Below, in pieces: positions 1 to 6,829 of a stretch of 9,987 nt of DNA. The notes beneath the pieces are model-generated. The model searched no databases and had not been told where the DNA came from. It saw nothing but the letters and a program-made list of their open reading frames with translations. Each line of letters begins with the position of its first letter. Within the stretch, counting starts at the first letter, position 1. The position numbers and the translations under genes were made by a program. Source of the stretch: Comamonas_F sp047606565 (GTDB lineage: Bacteria > Pseudomonadota > Gammaproteobacteria > Burkholderiales > Burkholderiaceae_C); assembly GCA_047606565.1 (NCBI GenBank), contig JASGEH010000237.1, forward strand, positions 1 to 9,987, in the 5' to 3' direction.

Positions 1-124
1 CACCGTCATGCGCACCGACTTCACGGTGCTGGTGTACTTCACCATCCTGGCGCTGTTCTTCGCCTACTGCTACCCGATCTCGCGCGCCACGCGCCGCCTG
101 GAAAAACGCCATGCCCTCCGCTGA
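1..124 (+). CDS. Amino-acid ABC transporter permease, C-terminal fragment
   Basis: Only the last 40 residues are in the window; the gene starts upstream. Read from base 2, the frame gives a hydrophobic helix (VLVYFTILALFFAYCYPIS) followed by a basic tail (RATRRLEKR) and a TGA at 122-124. A final membrane helix followed by an S-R-x-x-x-R-x-E-K/R tail is typical of the HisM/GlnP family of polar amino-acid permeases, which form the membrane channel of ABC importers. The stop overlaps the start of the following ATPase gene by 14 bases, which indicates translational coupling and a shared importer. A periplasmic binding protein gene is expected upstream but cannot be seen. The family call rests on this short tail plus the neighbouring ATPase. 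Confidence 0.8.
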   Translation, partial: TVMRTDFTVLVYFTILALFFAYCYPISRATRRLEKRHALR

Positions 125-962
125 CCAGTCTTCCCCCACCGCCACCCGCCCGCTGGTCGCGCTGCGCGACGTCCACCTCGCCTTCGGCGAGACCGAGGTG
201 CTCAAGGGCATCGACGTCGAGATCCAGCGCGGCCAGGCCGTCACCATCATCGGTCCCTCGGGCTCGGGCAAGTCCACCATCCTGCGCTGCATCACCGGCC
301 TGCTGCGGCCGCAGCGCGGCAGCATCCGCGTGGGCGACACCCAGGTCGAGGCGCTGCGCACCGAGGCCGAGCTGATCGCGCTGCGCCAGCGCGTGGGCTT
401 CGTGTTCCAGCAGTACAACCTGTTCCCCCACCTGAGCGTGCTGCAGAACCTGACCATCGCGCCGGTGCGCGTGCTCGGGCGCGACCGCGCCGAGGCCGAG
501 CGCGAGGCGCTTGAGCTGCTCGACCGCGTGCGCCTGTCGCACAAGGCCAGCGCCTATCCGGGCGAACTCTCGGGCGGCCAGCAGCAGCGCGTGGCGATCG
601 CGCGCGCGCTGGCCATGCGGCCCGAGTTCATCCTGTTCGACGAAGTCACCTCCGCGCTCGACCCCGAGACCGTGGGCGAGGTGCTGACCGTCATCCGCGA
701 GCTGGTGGCCGGCGGCCTGACCTGCGCGCTGGTCACGCACGAGATGCGCTTCGCCGAAGAGATCAGCGACCACGTCTACTTCACCGAGGCCGGCCGCATC
801 GTCGAGCACGGCACGCCCGCCCGGATCTTCGGCCAGCCCGACAGCGAGCGCACGCGCGCCTTCCTCAACCGCACGCTCGACGGCCGCGGCGGCCCGCGCG
901 CGGCCCAGCCGCCCACGCCCGCCGTGCTGGCGGGCACGGTCAGCGCCAGTTTCTCGGTCTGA
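111..962 (+). CDS. Polar amino-acid ABC transporter ATP-binding protein (GlnQ/HisP type)
   Basis: This is the cytoplasmic ATPase that powers an amino-acid importer together with the permease encoded just upstream. The 283-residue protein has a complete nucleotide-binding domain: Walker A GPSGSGKST at 48-56, Q-loop at Q100-Q101 followed by YNLFPHLSV, signature LSGGQQQR at 153-160, Walker B ILFDEVTSALDP at 174-185 with catalytic E178, and H-loop H210 in VTHEM. The YNLFPH stretch and EVTSALDPE are hallmarks of the polar amino-acid uptake (PAAT) class. Family members usually have about 240-260 residues; the excess is an N-terminal leader of about 14 residues and a 27-residue Pro/Ala/Gly-rich tail after FLNRTL. 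The ATG at 111 lies inside the permease gene. A start at that overlap fits coupled translation; no strong Shine-Dalgarno sequence precedes it. The substrate cannot be read from the ATPase. The operon partners suggest a sulfur-containing amino acid. Confidence 0.93.
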   Translation: MPSADQSSPTATRPLVALRDVHLAFGETEVLKGIDVEIQRGQAVTIIGPSGSGKSTILRCITGLLRPQRGSIRVGDTQVEALRTEAELIALRQRVGFVFQQYNLFPHLSVLQNLTIAPVRVLGRDRAEAEREALELLDRVRLSHKASAYPGELSGGQQQRVAIARALAMRPEFILFDEVTSALDPETVGEVLTVIRELVAGGLTCALVTHEMRFAEEISDHVYFTEAGRIVEHGTPARIFGQPDSERTRAFLNRTLDGRGGPRAAQPPTPAVLAGTVSASFSV

Positions 963-1020
963 GCCGCGTCCCTCGACCGATCTACCCGATCCGCCCGACC
1001 CGCCTCCCCCGCCACGCGCC

Positions 1021-2358
1021 ATGACCCTGACCCACGACTTCGCCCGCCACATCGCCCAGGCCCGCCCGCACGACGATGCCGGCGCCATCGCCGCCGCGCG
1101 CGACGGCGTGCTCGACTTCCTGGCCTCGGCCATCCCCGGCGCGGCCGATCCGGCCTGGCGCAAGCTCGCCGGCGTGCTCACACCCGGCGCAGGAACGGCG
1201 CGCGCCATCGGTCTGGCCGACCCGGTCGATGCCGCCACCGCCGCGCTGCTCAACGGCTACGCCGGCCATGCGCTGGACTTCGACGACGTCCACAGCAGCG
1301 TGCGCGGCCACCCCGGCACGGTGCTGCTGCCGGCACTGTTCGCGCTGGCCGACAGCCGGCCCGAGGCCAGTGCGCTGGACCTGCTGGGCGCCTACGTCGT
1401 CGGCGTCGAGGCCATGGCCCGGCTCGGCCTGGCGCTGGGCAGCCGGCATTACGAAACCGGCTTCCACAACACCGCCACCCTGGGCACGCTGGGCGCGGCC
1501 GCGGCCTGCGCCCACCTGCTGCGGCTGGACGCCAGCGCCACCGAGAACGCGCTCGGCCTGGCCGCCACCCAGTCGAGCGGCCTGCGCCTGCAGTTCGGCA
1601 GCGAGGCCAAGCCGCTGCACGCCGGCCTGGCCGCGCGCGCCGGCCTGTTCGCGGCCCAGCTCGCGCAGGCCGGTCTGCAGGGCGCGCCCGGCGCGCTCGA
1701 TGCGCCCATCGGTTTCCTCGACGCCTACGGCTTCGGCGCGGCCGAGGCCGCGCGCGCCATCGACGGCTGGGGCCAGCCCTGGCAAATCGTCGCGCCGGGC
1801 CTGTACTTCAAGCCCTACGCCTGCTGCACGGCCACGCATTACGCGGCCGACGCGGCGCTGGCGCTGCGCGCCGAACACGGCCTGCAGGCCAGTGACATCG
1901 CGGCCGCGAGCGTGACGTTTCCGCCCGGCGGCGACACGCCGCTGACTGTGCGCGACCCCGAAAACGGCCTGGAGGCTCGCTTTTGCGTCGAGTACGTGCT
2001 GGCCGCCGCCTTCACCGACGGCACGCTCGGCCTGGCCTTGTTCGACGAGCGCCCGGCGCGCGCCGACCTGCGCGCCTTCGCGCGGCGCATCGAACGCCGC
2101 GTGGATGCCGCCGCGCCGCGCGCCTCGACCGACCCGCGCACCCGCTTTTCCACCGTCGAGGCCGTGCTGCACGACGGCCGGCGCCTCGCGCGCCGCGTCG
2201 ACCGCCTGAGCAGCGCGCGCGACCTGGCCGCCAAATACCGCGACACCACCCAGAATCAGGATGCCGCGCTGCACGCCATCCCGGCCCAGGTCGGTGCCAT
2301 GCACAGCCGGGCCGACCTGCTGCAACTGACCACCCTTTTCACCCAAGTCCGAGCATGA
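1021..2358 (+). CDS. MmgE/PrpD family protein (YxeQ-like; dehydratase or epimerase fold)
   Basis: The 445-residue protein has the usual MmgE/PrpD length of about 450. Signature stretches are visible: HALDFDDVH at 83-91, GFHNTATLGTLGAA starting at 147, KPLHAGLAARAG starting at 197, and a late LYFKPYACCTATHY segment that matches the family's KPYPCC-type region. The family includes 2-methylcitrate dehydratase, cis-aconitate decarboxylase and iminodisuccinate epimerase. All act on small di- or tricarboxylates by abstracting a proton next to a carboxylate. Nothing here singles out PrpD itself, and no prpB, prpC or acn gene is nearby, so a propionate role is not supported. The gene follows the ABC ATPase after 58 bases with no clear ribosome site, and its stop overlaps the monooxygenase start (ATGA). 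B. subtilis yxeQ has the same kind of neighbours. The inferred role is an accessory step, possibly epimerising a succinyl-type centre of the imported compound. Confidence 0.9.
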   Translation: MTLTHDFARHIAQARPHDDAGAIAAARDGVLDFLASAIPGAADPAWRKLAGVLTPGAGTARAIGLADPVDAATAALLNGYAGHALDFDDVHSSVRGHPGTVLLPALFALADSRPEASALDLLGAYVVGVEAMARLGLALGSRHYETGFHNTATLGTLGAAAACAHLLRLDASATENALGLAATQSSGLRLQFGSEAKPLHAGLAARAGLFAAQLAQAGLQGAPGALDAPIGFLDAYGFGAAEAARAIDGWGQPWQIVAPGLYFKPYACCTATHYAADAALALRAEHGLQASDIAAASVTFPPGGDTPLTVRDPENGLEARFCVEYVLAAAFTDGTLGLALFDERPARADLRAFARRIERRVDAAAPRASTDPRTRFSTVEAVLHDGRRLARRVDRLSSARDLAAKYRDTTQNQDAALHAIPAQVGAMHSRADLLQLTTLFTQVRA

Positions 2359-3674
2359 CCGCCACCTCCCCCCGCCAGATGCGCCTGGGCCTGTTCCTGC
2401 AGGGCGCGGGCCACCACGTCGCCGGCTGGCGCCACCCCGACGCCGAGTCCGGCAGCGAGAACCTGGAGCATCTGCAGCGCCAGGTCCGCACCGCCGAGCA
2501 GGCCAAGTTCGACATGGTGTTCCTGGCCGACGGCCTGAGTGCCACGCCCGACATGCACCCCTCGGCCGCGCTGCGCTTCGAGCCGCTGACGCTGCTGTCG
2601 GCGCTGGCCATGAGCACCCGCCACATCGGCCTGGCCGCCACCTCGTCCACCACCTACGGCGAGCCCTACCACGTGGCGCGCCAGTTCGCCTCGCTCGACC
2701 TGCTCAGCGGCGGGCGCGCAGCCTGGAACGTGGTCACCACCTCCTACGACCGCACGGCGGCCAACTTCACGCGCGGCAACCACCCCAGCCACGCCGAGCG
2801 CTACGCCATGGCCGGCGAGTTCGTCGACGTCGTCAAGGGCCTGTGGGACAGTTGGGACGACGACGCCATCGTGCGCGACAAGGCGCGCGGCGTGTACTTC
2901 GACCCGGCCAAATTGCACACGCTCGACTACCAGGGCCAGTTCTTCCAGATCAAGGGACCGCTCAACGCCCCGCGCCCACCGCAGGGCCACCCGGTGGTGA
3001 TCCAGGCCGGCTCATCCGAGCCCGGCCAGGCGCTGGCCGCGCGCACCGCCGACGTGGTCTTCACCGCCCAGCAGACGCTGGAGGAAGCGCGCGTCTTCTA
3101 CCGTGGCCTCAAGGCCCAGCTCGGGCAGTGGAACCGCGACCCGGCCCATGTCCACCTGATGCCCGGCGTCTTCCCGGTCATCGGCCGCACCGAACAGGAA
3201 GCGCGCGACAAGTACGAGCAGTTGCAGCAATGGGTTGATACCTCGGGCGCGCTGTCGCTGCTGTCCGAGCGCCTGGGCCACGACATCTCGGGCTACCCGC
3301 TCGACGGCCCGCTGCCCGAGCTGCCCGAAAGCGACCAGATCAAGAGCCGCGCCAAGCTGCTCACCGACCTGGCGCGCCGCGACAACCTCACCCTGCGCCA
3401 GCTCTACCACCTGGTGGCCGGCGCGCGCGGCCACCGCATCGTCGTCGGCACGCCGGCGCAGGTCGCCGACGCGCTGCAGGAATGGTTCGACGGCGAAGCC
3501 GCCGACGGCTTCAACATCATGCCGCCCTACTTCCCCGGCGGCCTCGACGACTTCGTCTCGCAAGTGCTGCCCGAGCTGCGCCGGCGCGGCCTGTTCCGCA
3601 CCGAATACAGCGGCACCACGCTGCGCGACCACCTCGGTCTGGCACGCCCGGCCAGCCGCTACGCGCCGCGCTGA
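2355..3674 (+). CDS. FMN-dependent monooxygenase, NtaA/SnaA/DszA (LLM) family, YxeK-like
   Basis: This protein belongs to the bacterial-luciferase-like flavin monooxygenases. They use FMNH2 from a separate reductase and O2 to cleave C-N or C-S bonds. The 439 residues match the NtaA/SnaA/DszA subfamily (about 430-460). Visible subfamily features are LGLFLQGAGHHVAGWRHP at 11-28, SGGRAAWNVVTTS ending at 130 (flavin region), YAMAGEFVDVVKGLWDSW, HPVVIQAGSSEPGQ, and near the C-terminus GFNIMPPYFPGGLDDF. The frame is open further upstream, to 1983, inside the MmgE/PrpD gene. The ATG at 2355 is chosen because the family homology begins directly after it and it forms an ATGA overlap with the preceding stop. 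No flavin reductase gene is in the window, so reduced FMN must come from elsewhere. Its position next to an MmgE/PrpD gene, an amino-acid importer and a C-S lyase suggests an organosulfur amino-acid substrate. An aminopolycarboxylate is the main alternative. Confidence 0.92.
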   Translation: MTATSPRQMRLGLFLQGAGHHVAGWRHPDAESGSENLEHLQRQVRTAEQAKFDMVFLADGLSATPDMHPSAALRFEPLTLLSALAMSTRHIGLAATSSTTYGEPYHVARQFASLDLLSGGRAAWNVVTTSYDRTAANFTRGNHPSHAERYAMAGEFVDVVKGLWDSWDDDAIVRDKARGVYFDPAKLHTLDYQGQFFQIKGPLNAPRPPQGHPVVIQAGSSEPGQALAARTADVVFTAQQTLEEARVFYRGLKAQLGQWNRDPAHVHLMPGVFPVIGRTEQEARDKYEQLQQWVDTSGALSLLSERLGHDISGYPLDGPLPELPESDQIKSRAKLLTDLARRDNLTLRQLYHLVAGARGHRIVVGTPAQVADALQEWFDGEAADGFNIMPPYFPGGLDDFVSQVLPELRRRGLFRTEYSGTTLRDHLGLARPASRYAPR

Positions 3675-3732
3675 TGACGCGGCCACGACCGCCTACGACC
3701 CTACGACCGCCCAGCCCCCCCAAAACCGACCC

Positions 3733-3737
3733 GAAGG
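3733..3737 (+). promoter_or_regulatory. Ribosome binding site deciding the metC start
   Basis: GAAGG lies 5 bases before the ATG at 3743. The alternative in-frame ATG at 3674 has no comparable purine-rich site and would add 23 low-complexity Pro/Thr/Arg residues. Confidence 0.5.
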
Positions 3738-3742
3738 CCACG

Positions 3743-4936
3743 ATGACCACCCCTACCCCGGCCGAGCCCGGCCCCGCCACCCGGCTGCTGCACGCCGGCC
3801 GCGCCCCGCTGCAGGACGGCGCCGGCCCGCTCAACGTCGGCGTCACCCGGGGCAGCACGCTGCGCGTGGCTTCGTCGGCCGAGCGCCAATCGCGCTGGCA
3901 GCGGCGCCTGGCCGGCGACAACGTCGCGGCCTACGGCATCCACGGCTTCGACACCCATCGCGCCCTCGAAGACGCGCTGCTGGCGCTCGAAGGCGGCGAC
4001 CGCGCCTTCCTCGCGCCCTCGGGCCACGCCGCCATCATGCTGGTCCTGCTGGCGCTGTTGAGCCACGGCGACCATGCCCTGGTCTCCGACGCCGCCTACG
4101 CCCCGATCCGCCGCAGCCACCAGACCCTGCTGGCGCGGCTGGGCATCTCCCTGAGCTATTTCTCGCCCGGCCGCGACGACCTCGCCGCCCACCTGCGCCC
4201 CAACACCCGGCTGCTCTACCTCGAATCGCCCGGTTCCTTCCTGGGCGAAATCCTCGACCTGCCCGCGCTCGCCGGGCAGGCCCGGGCGCGCGGCATTCCC
4301 GTGGCCGTCGACAACACCTGGGGCGCCGGCCTGCTGCTGCGCCCGCTCGAACTCGGCGCCGACGTCTCGATCCAGGCCGGCACCAAATACCTCGGCGGCC
4401 ACGCCGACCTGCTGCTGGGCAGCGTGGTCAGCGCCAGCGACGCGCTCTCGCGCCGCATCGCCGCCACCTCCGACGCGCTCGGCCTGAGCGTCGGCGCCGA
4501 CGACGCCTGGCTGGCCCTGCGCGGCCTGCGTACCCTGCCCGTGCGGCTGGCGCAGCACCAGAGCAGCGCTCTCGAAGTGGCGCGCTTCCTGCAAGGCCGC
4601 GCCGAGGTCAAGCGGGTGTTCTACCCCGCGCTGCAAGACGACCCCGGCCATGCGCTGTGGCAGCGCGACTTCGACGGCGCCAACGGCCTGCTGGCCTTCG
4701 AACTGCAGCCCGGCCACAGCGGCGCGGCCTTCGTCGACACGCTGCGGCTGTTCTCCATCGGCGCCTCCTGGGGCGGCTACGACAGCCTGGCACTGCTGGC
4801 CGACTCCGACCGGCTGGCCGTGCAAGGCCATTGGCACGCCATCGGCGGCCAGGGCGACGTGGTGCGCCTACACGTCGGCCTGGAAGACCCGCCCGACCTG
4901 ATCGCCGACCTGGCGCAGGCCTTTGGCGCCATCTAG
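3743..4936 (+). CDS. metC: Cystathionine beta-lyase or related PLP C-S lyase
   Basis: This is a PLP enzyme of the Cys/Met metabolism family. Members cleave cystathionine or S-substituted cysteines to pyruvate, ammonia and a thiol. It is 397 residues from the ATG at 3743 (E. coli MetC has about 395). Visible landmarks are AYGIHGFDTH (PLP-phosphate region), Tyr119 in DAAYAP (ring stacking), LESPGSFLGE, Asp190 in VDNTW, Schiff-base Lys215 in SIQAGTKYLGGHAD, SWGGYDSL, and Arg375 in RLHVGLED (carboxylate binding). The TKYLGGHAD and SWGGY stretches favour beta-lyase over cystathionine gamma-synthase. The frame is also open from an ATG at 3674 that overlaps the monooxygenase stop. The later start is preferred because GAAGG at 3733-3737 sits 5 bases before it and homology starts there. 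As the last gene of the operon it may act on the imported organosulfur compound or its oxidation product instead of cystathionine. Confidence 0.9.
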   Translation: MTTPTPAEPGPATRLLHAGRAPLQDGAGPLNVGVTRGSTLRVASSAERQSRWQRRLAGDNVAAYGIHGFDTHRALEDALLALEGGDRAFLAPSGHAAIMLVLLALLSHGDHALVSDAAYAPIRRSHQTLLARLGISLSYFSPGRDDLAAHLRPNTRLLYLESPGSFLGEILDLPALAGQARARGIPVAVDNTWGAGLLLRPLELGADVSIQAGTKYLGGHADLLLGSVVSASDALSRRIAATSDALGLSVGADDAWLALRGLRTLPVRLAQHQSSALEVARFLQGRAEVKRVFYPALQDDPGHALWQRDFDGANGLLAFELQPGHSGAAFVDTLRLFSIGASWGGYDSLALLADSDRLAVQGHWHAIGGQGDVVRLHVGLEDPPDLIADLAQAFGAI

Positions 4937-4940
4937 CTCC

Positions 4941-4946
4941 TACAAT
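4941..4946 (+). promoter_or_regulatory. Candidate sigma70 -10 box of surE
   Basis: TACAAT lies in the 18-base gap between the metC stop and the surE ATG. Eight bases separate it from the ATG at 4955, so transcription would begin at or 1-2 bases before the start codon. No Shine-Dalgarno sequence precedes surE, which fits a leaderless message. No convincing -35 hexamer is seen about 17 bases upstream. Read-through from the metC operon is also likely because no terminator lies between. Confidence 0.5.
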
Positions 4947-4954
4947 CGCCGTCC

Positions 4955-5749
4955 ATGCGCATCCTGATCTGCAACGACGACGGCTACCAGGCCGCGGGCA
5001 TCAAGGCCTTGCATGAGGCCCTCCAGACCATCGCCGAGGTGGAGGTCGTGGCGCCCGAATACAACAACAGCGCCAAGTCCAACGCACTGACGCTGCACAC
5101 GCCGCTGTACGTGCACCAGGCCGGCCCCGGTGTGCGCTACGTCAACGGCACGCCGGCCGACTGCGTGCACATCGCGCTCACCGGCCTGCTCGACTACCGG
5201 CCCGACCTGATCGTCAGCGGCATCAACAACGGCGCCAACATGGGCGACGACACCATCTATTCGGGCACCGTCGGCGCAGCCATGGAGGGCTATCTGTTCG
5301 GCATTCCGGCGATCGCCTTCTCGCAGGTCGACAAGGGCTGGGCCCACCTGGAGGCGGCGGCGGTGCGCGCGCGCGAGCTGGTGCAGGCGCTGGCCCGCGA
5401 CCAGCGCATCGGCAGCCGGCCGTGGCTGCTCAACGTCAACATTCCCAACCGCCCGCTCGACCAGCTCGGCGGCTTCAAGGTCTGCCGCCTGGGCCGCCGG
5501 CATGCGGCCGAGCGCGTGATCATGCAGGACAGCCCGCGCGGCGACGTGATGTACTGGATCGGCAACGCCGGCCCCGCACTCGACAGCAGCGAGGGCACCG
5601 ACTTCCACGCCAGCGAGCGCGGCCACGTCACCCTCACGCCGCTGCAGATCGACCTGACCGACCACCCCCAACTGACCGAGTGGACCCAGGCCGCCGCGCG
5701 CTGGACGCCCGGCCCAGCGGCCGAGCCCGCCACGCCCCCCGGCGCATGA
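4955..5749 (+). CDS. surE: 5'/3'-nucleotidase SurE
   Basis: SurE is a metal-dependent survival protein that dephosphorylates nucleoside 5'- and 3'-monophosphates, and often short polyphosphate, in the cytoplasm. The 264-residue product starts directly with the family motif MRILICNDDGY, which carries metal ligands Asp8 and Asp9. Ser39 sits in NNSAKSNALT, and VSGINNGANMGDDTIYSGTVGAA contains Asn92 and Asn95. These match the active-site positions known from the family. It is slightly longer than the usual ~250 residues, with a C-terminal Pro/Ala tail. Its stop overlaps the pcm start (ATGA), the conserved surE-pcm coupling linked to stationary-phase survival. The ATG at 4955 is fixed by the NDDG motif at its normal distance from the N-terminus. 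Confidence 0.97.
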   Translation: MRILICNDDGYQAAGIKALHEALQTIAEVEVVAPEYNNSAKSNALTLHTPLYVHQAGPGVRYVNGTPADCVHIALTGLLDYRPDLIVSGINNGANMGDDTIYSGTVGAAMEGYLFGIPAIAFSQVDKGWAHLEAAAVRARELVQALARDQRIGSRPWLLNVNIPNRPLDQLGGFKVCRLGRRHAAERVIMQDSPRGDVMYWIGNAGPALDSSEGTDFHASERGHVTLTPLQIDLTDHPQLTEWTQAAARWTPGPAAEPATPPGA

Positions 5750-6693
5750 GCAGCAGCAAGCGCCCCGGCTTTCCCGCGCGGCTGGACCTCACCTCCGGCG
5801 CCCCGGCCCCGGCCCGCACCGGGCTGCCGCCGCTGCGCACCCCTGTGGCCCAGGCCGCGCGGCGGGTGGCCGCCACGCCCTCCCCCTCGCCAGCCCTCAC
5901 GTCCACCATGGCGCCCCCCCAGGCCGCCGCGTCCGCGCCCCGGCCGACCGTGCCCCTGGCGCCGGGCGACGACCAGTTGCAATTCCGTCGCCGCATGGTG
6001 GAGAAGCTGGCGCAGGCCGAGGGCATCCGCGAGACCCGGGTGCTCCACGCCCTGCTGGCCGTGGAACGCCACCGCTTCGTCGAGACCGGCCTGCGCGGCC
6101 AGGCCTACGAGGACACCAGCCTGCCGATCGGCTTCGGCCAGACCATCTCCAAGCCCAGCGTCGTGGCCCGCATGATCGAACTGCTCTGGCAAGGCCTGGC
6201 CGCCGCCGGTCCGGCCAGTGCCGCGGGCGCGGCCACGGCGGCGCACGCCAGCGGCGGCCGCCACCCGGGGCGGGTGTTGGAAATCGGCACCGGCTGCGGC
6301 TACCAGGCGGCGGTGCTGGCACAGGTGGCGCGCGAGGTCTACAGCATCGAGCGTCTGCGCGGCCTGCACGAGAAGGCGCGCGAGAACCTGCGCCCCTTCC
6401 GCCTGCCCAACGTCCACCTGCTGCTGGGCGACGGCATGCTGGGCTACGCCCAGGGCGCGCCCTATGCCGGCATCATCGCGGCAGCCGGCGGCGAGGCCGT
6501 GCCGCAGGCCTGGATCGACCAGCTGGCCGTCGGTGGGCGGCTGGTGGCGCCGCTGGTGGTGGGTCCGGCCCAGGGCTCGGCGACGGGCGAGGCCCGACAG
6601 GCGCTGCTGGTGCTCGACAAGCACGCAGGCGGAATCCGCAGGTCGATCCTGGAAACGGTCCACTTTGTCCCCCTAAAATCAGGGATTGCCTGA
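5746..6693 (+). CDS. pcm: Protein-L-isoaspartate O-methyltransferase with extended N-terminus
   Basis: Pcm transfers a methyl group from S-adenosylmethionine to L-isoaspartyl residues in aged proteins, starting their repair. The 315-residue product is about 100 longer than E. coli Pcm (208). The first ~75 residues are a Pro/Ala/Arg-rich, probably disordered extension. The catalytic domain begins near QFRRRMVEKLAQAEGI. Diagnostic parts are YEDTSLPIGFGQTISKP ending at 137 and the SAM-binding motif VLEIGTGCGYQ starting at 177. An Ala/Gly-rich insertion (about 149-174) sits just before the SAM motif. The later RLPNVHLLLGDGMLGY and FVPLKSG segments are normal for the family. The start at 5746 forms an ATGA overlap with surE. 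An internal ATG at 5908 or 5995 could give a shorter form, but the coupled start is the simplest choice. Confidence 0.94.
   Translation: MSSSKRPGFPARLDLTSGAPAPARTGLPPLRTPVAQAARRVAATPSPSPALTSTMAPPQAAASAPRPTVPLAPGDDQLQFRRRMVEKLAQAEGIRETRVLHALLAVERHRFVETGLRGQAYEDTSLPIGFGQTISKPSVVARMIELLWQGLAAAGPASAAGAATAAHASGGRHPGRVLEIGTGCGYQAAVLAQVAREVYSIERLRGLHEKARENLRPFRLPNVHLLLGDGMLGYAQGAPYAGIIAAAGGEAVPQAWIDQLAVGGRLVAPLVVGPAQGSATGEARQALLVLDKHAGGIRRSILETVHFVPLKSGIA
6674..6679 (+). promoter_or_regulatory. Candidate -10 box for nlpD inside the pcm end
   Basis: TAAAAT sits in the last codons of pcm, an A/T island in very GC-rich DNA. A start about 7 bases downstream would give nlpD a leader of roughly 140 bases. 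No clear -35 hexamer is visible, so this is a candidate only. Confidence 0.35.
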
Positions 6694-6829
6694 ATGCACG
6701 GGGCCCGGCGCCTCCGCCCACCTTCGCTGGAGCGGCCCTGCCCGGACGAAGCATCGTGCAACTCTACGGCCCCAAAAAGGAACCAAGCCTTGCCGGCCGA
6801 CCGGCCTGGCATGACGAAAGGAAAACGAG
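6694..6829 (+). other. pcm-nlpD intergenic leader
   Basis: This 136-base gap contains no convincing gene. A short hairpin is possible at 6792-6805 (GCCGG, loop CCGA, CCGGC), shortly before the nlpD ribosome site. An open frame from the ATG at 6694 runs into nlpD in another frame, has no ribosome site and is probably not translated. The gap may be the untranslated leader of an nlpD transcript started at 6674-6679. Confidence 0.4.
6817..6823 (+). promoter_or_regulatory. Strong ribosome binding site of nlpD
   Basis: AAAGGAA ends 6 bases before the ATG at 6830. It is the clearest Shine-Dalgarno sequence in the window. A second ATG follows directly at 6833, so either codon may initiate. Confidence 0.7.

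Noticed and set aside
982..2346. Long minus-strand open frame (454 codons) opposite the MmgE/PrpD gene
   Set aside because: It is the antisense shadow of a strongly recognisable gene; its translation is Gly/Ala/Arg/Gln low complexity, as expected from GC-rich antisense frames.
3743..4936. Cystathionine gamma-synthase or O-acetylhomoserine sulfhydrylase instead of a beta-lyase
   Set aside because: The SIQAGTKYLGGHAD, SWGGYDSL and RLHVGLED segments match MetC closely; the alternatives normally carry different residues around the PLP lysine.
3235..5016. 593-codon + strand frame across metC
   Set aside because: It is an Arg/Pro/Ala-rich out-of-frame reading of metC and the monooxygenase gene, which carry the real motifs in other frames.
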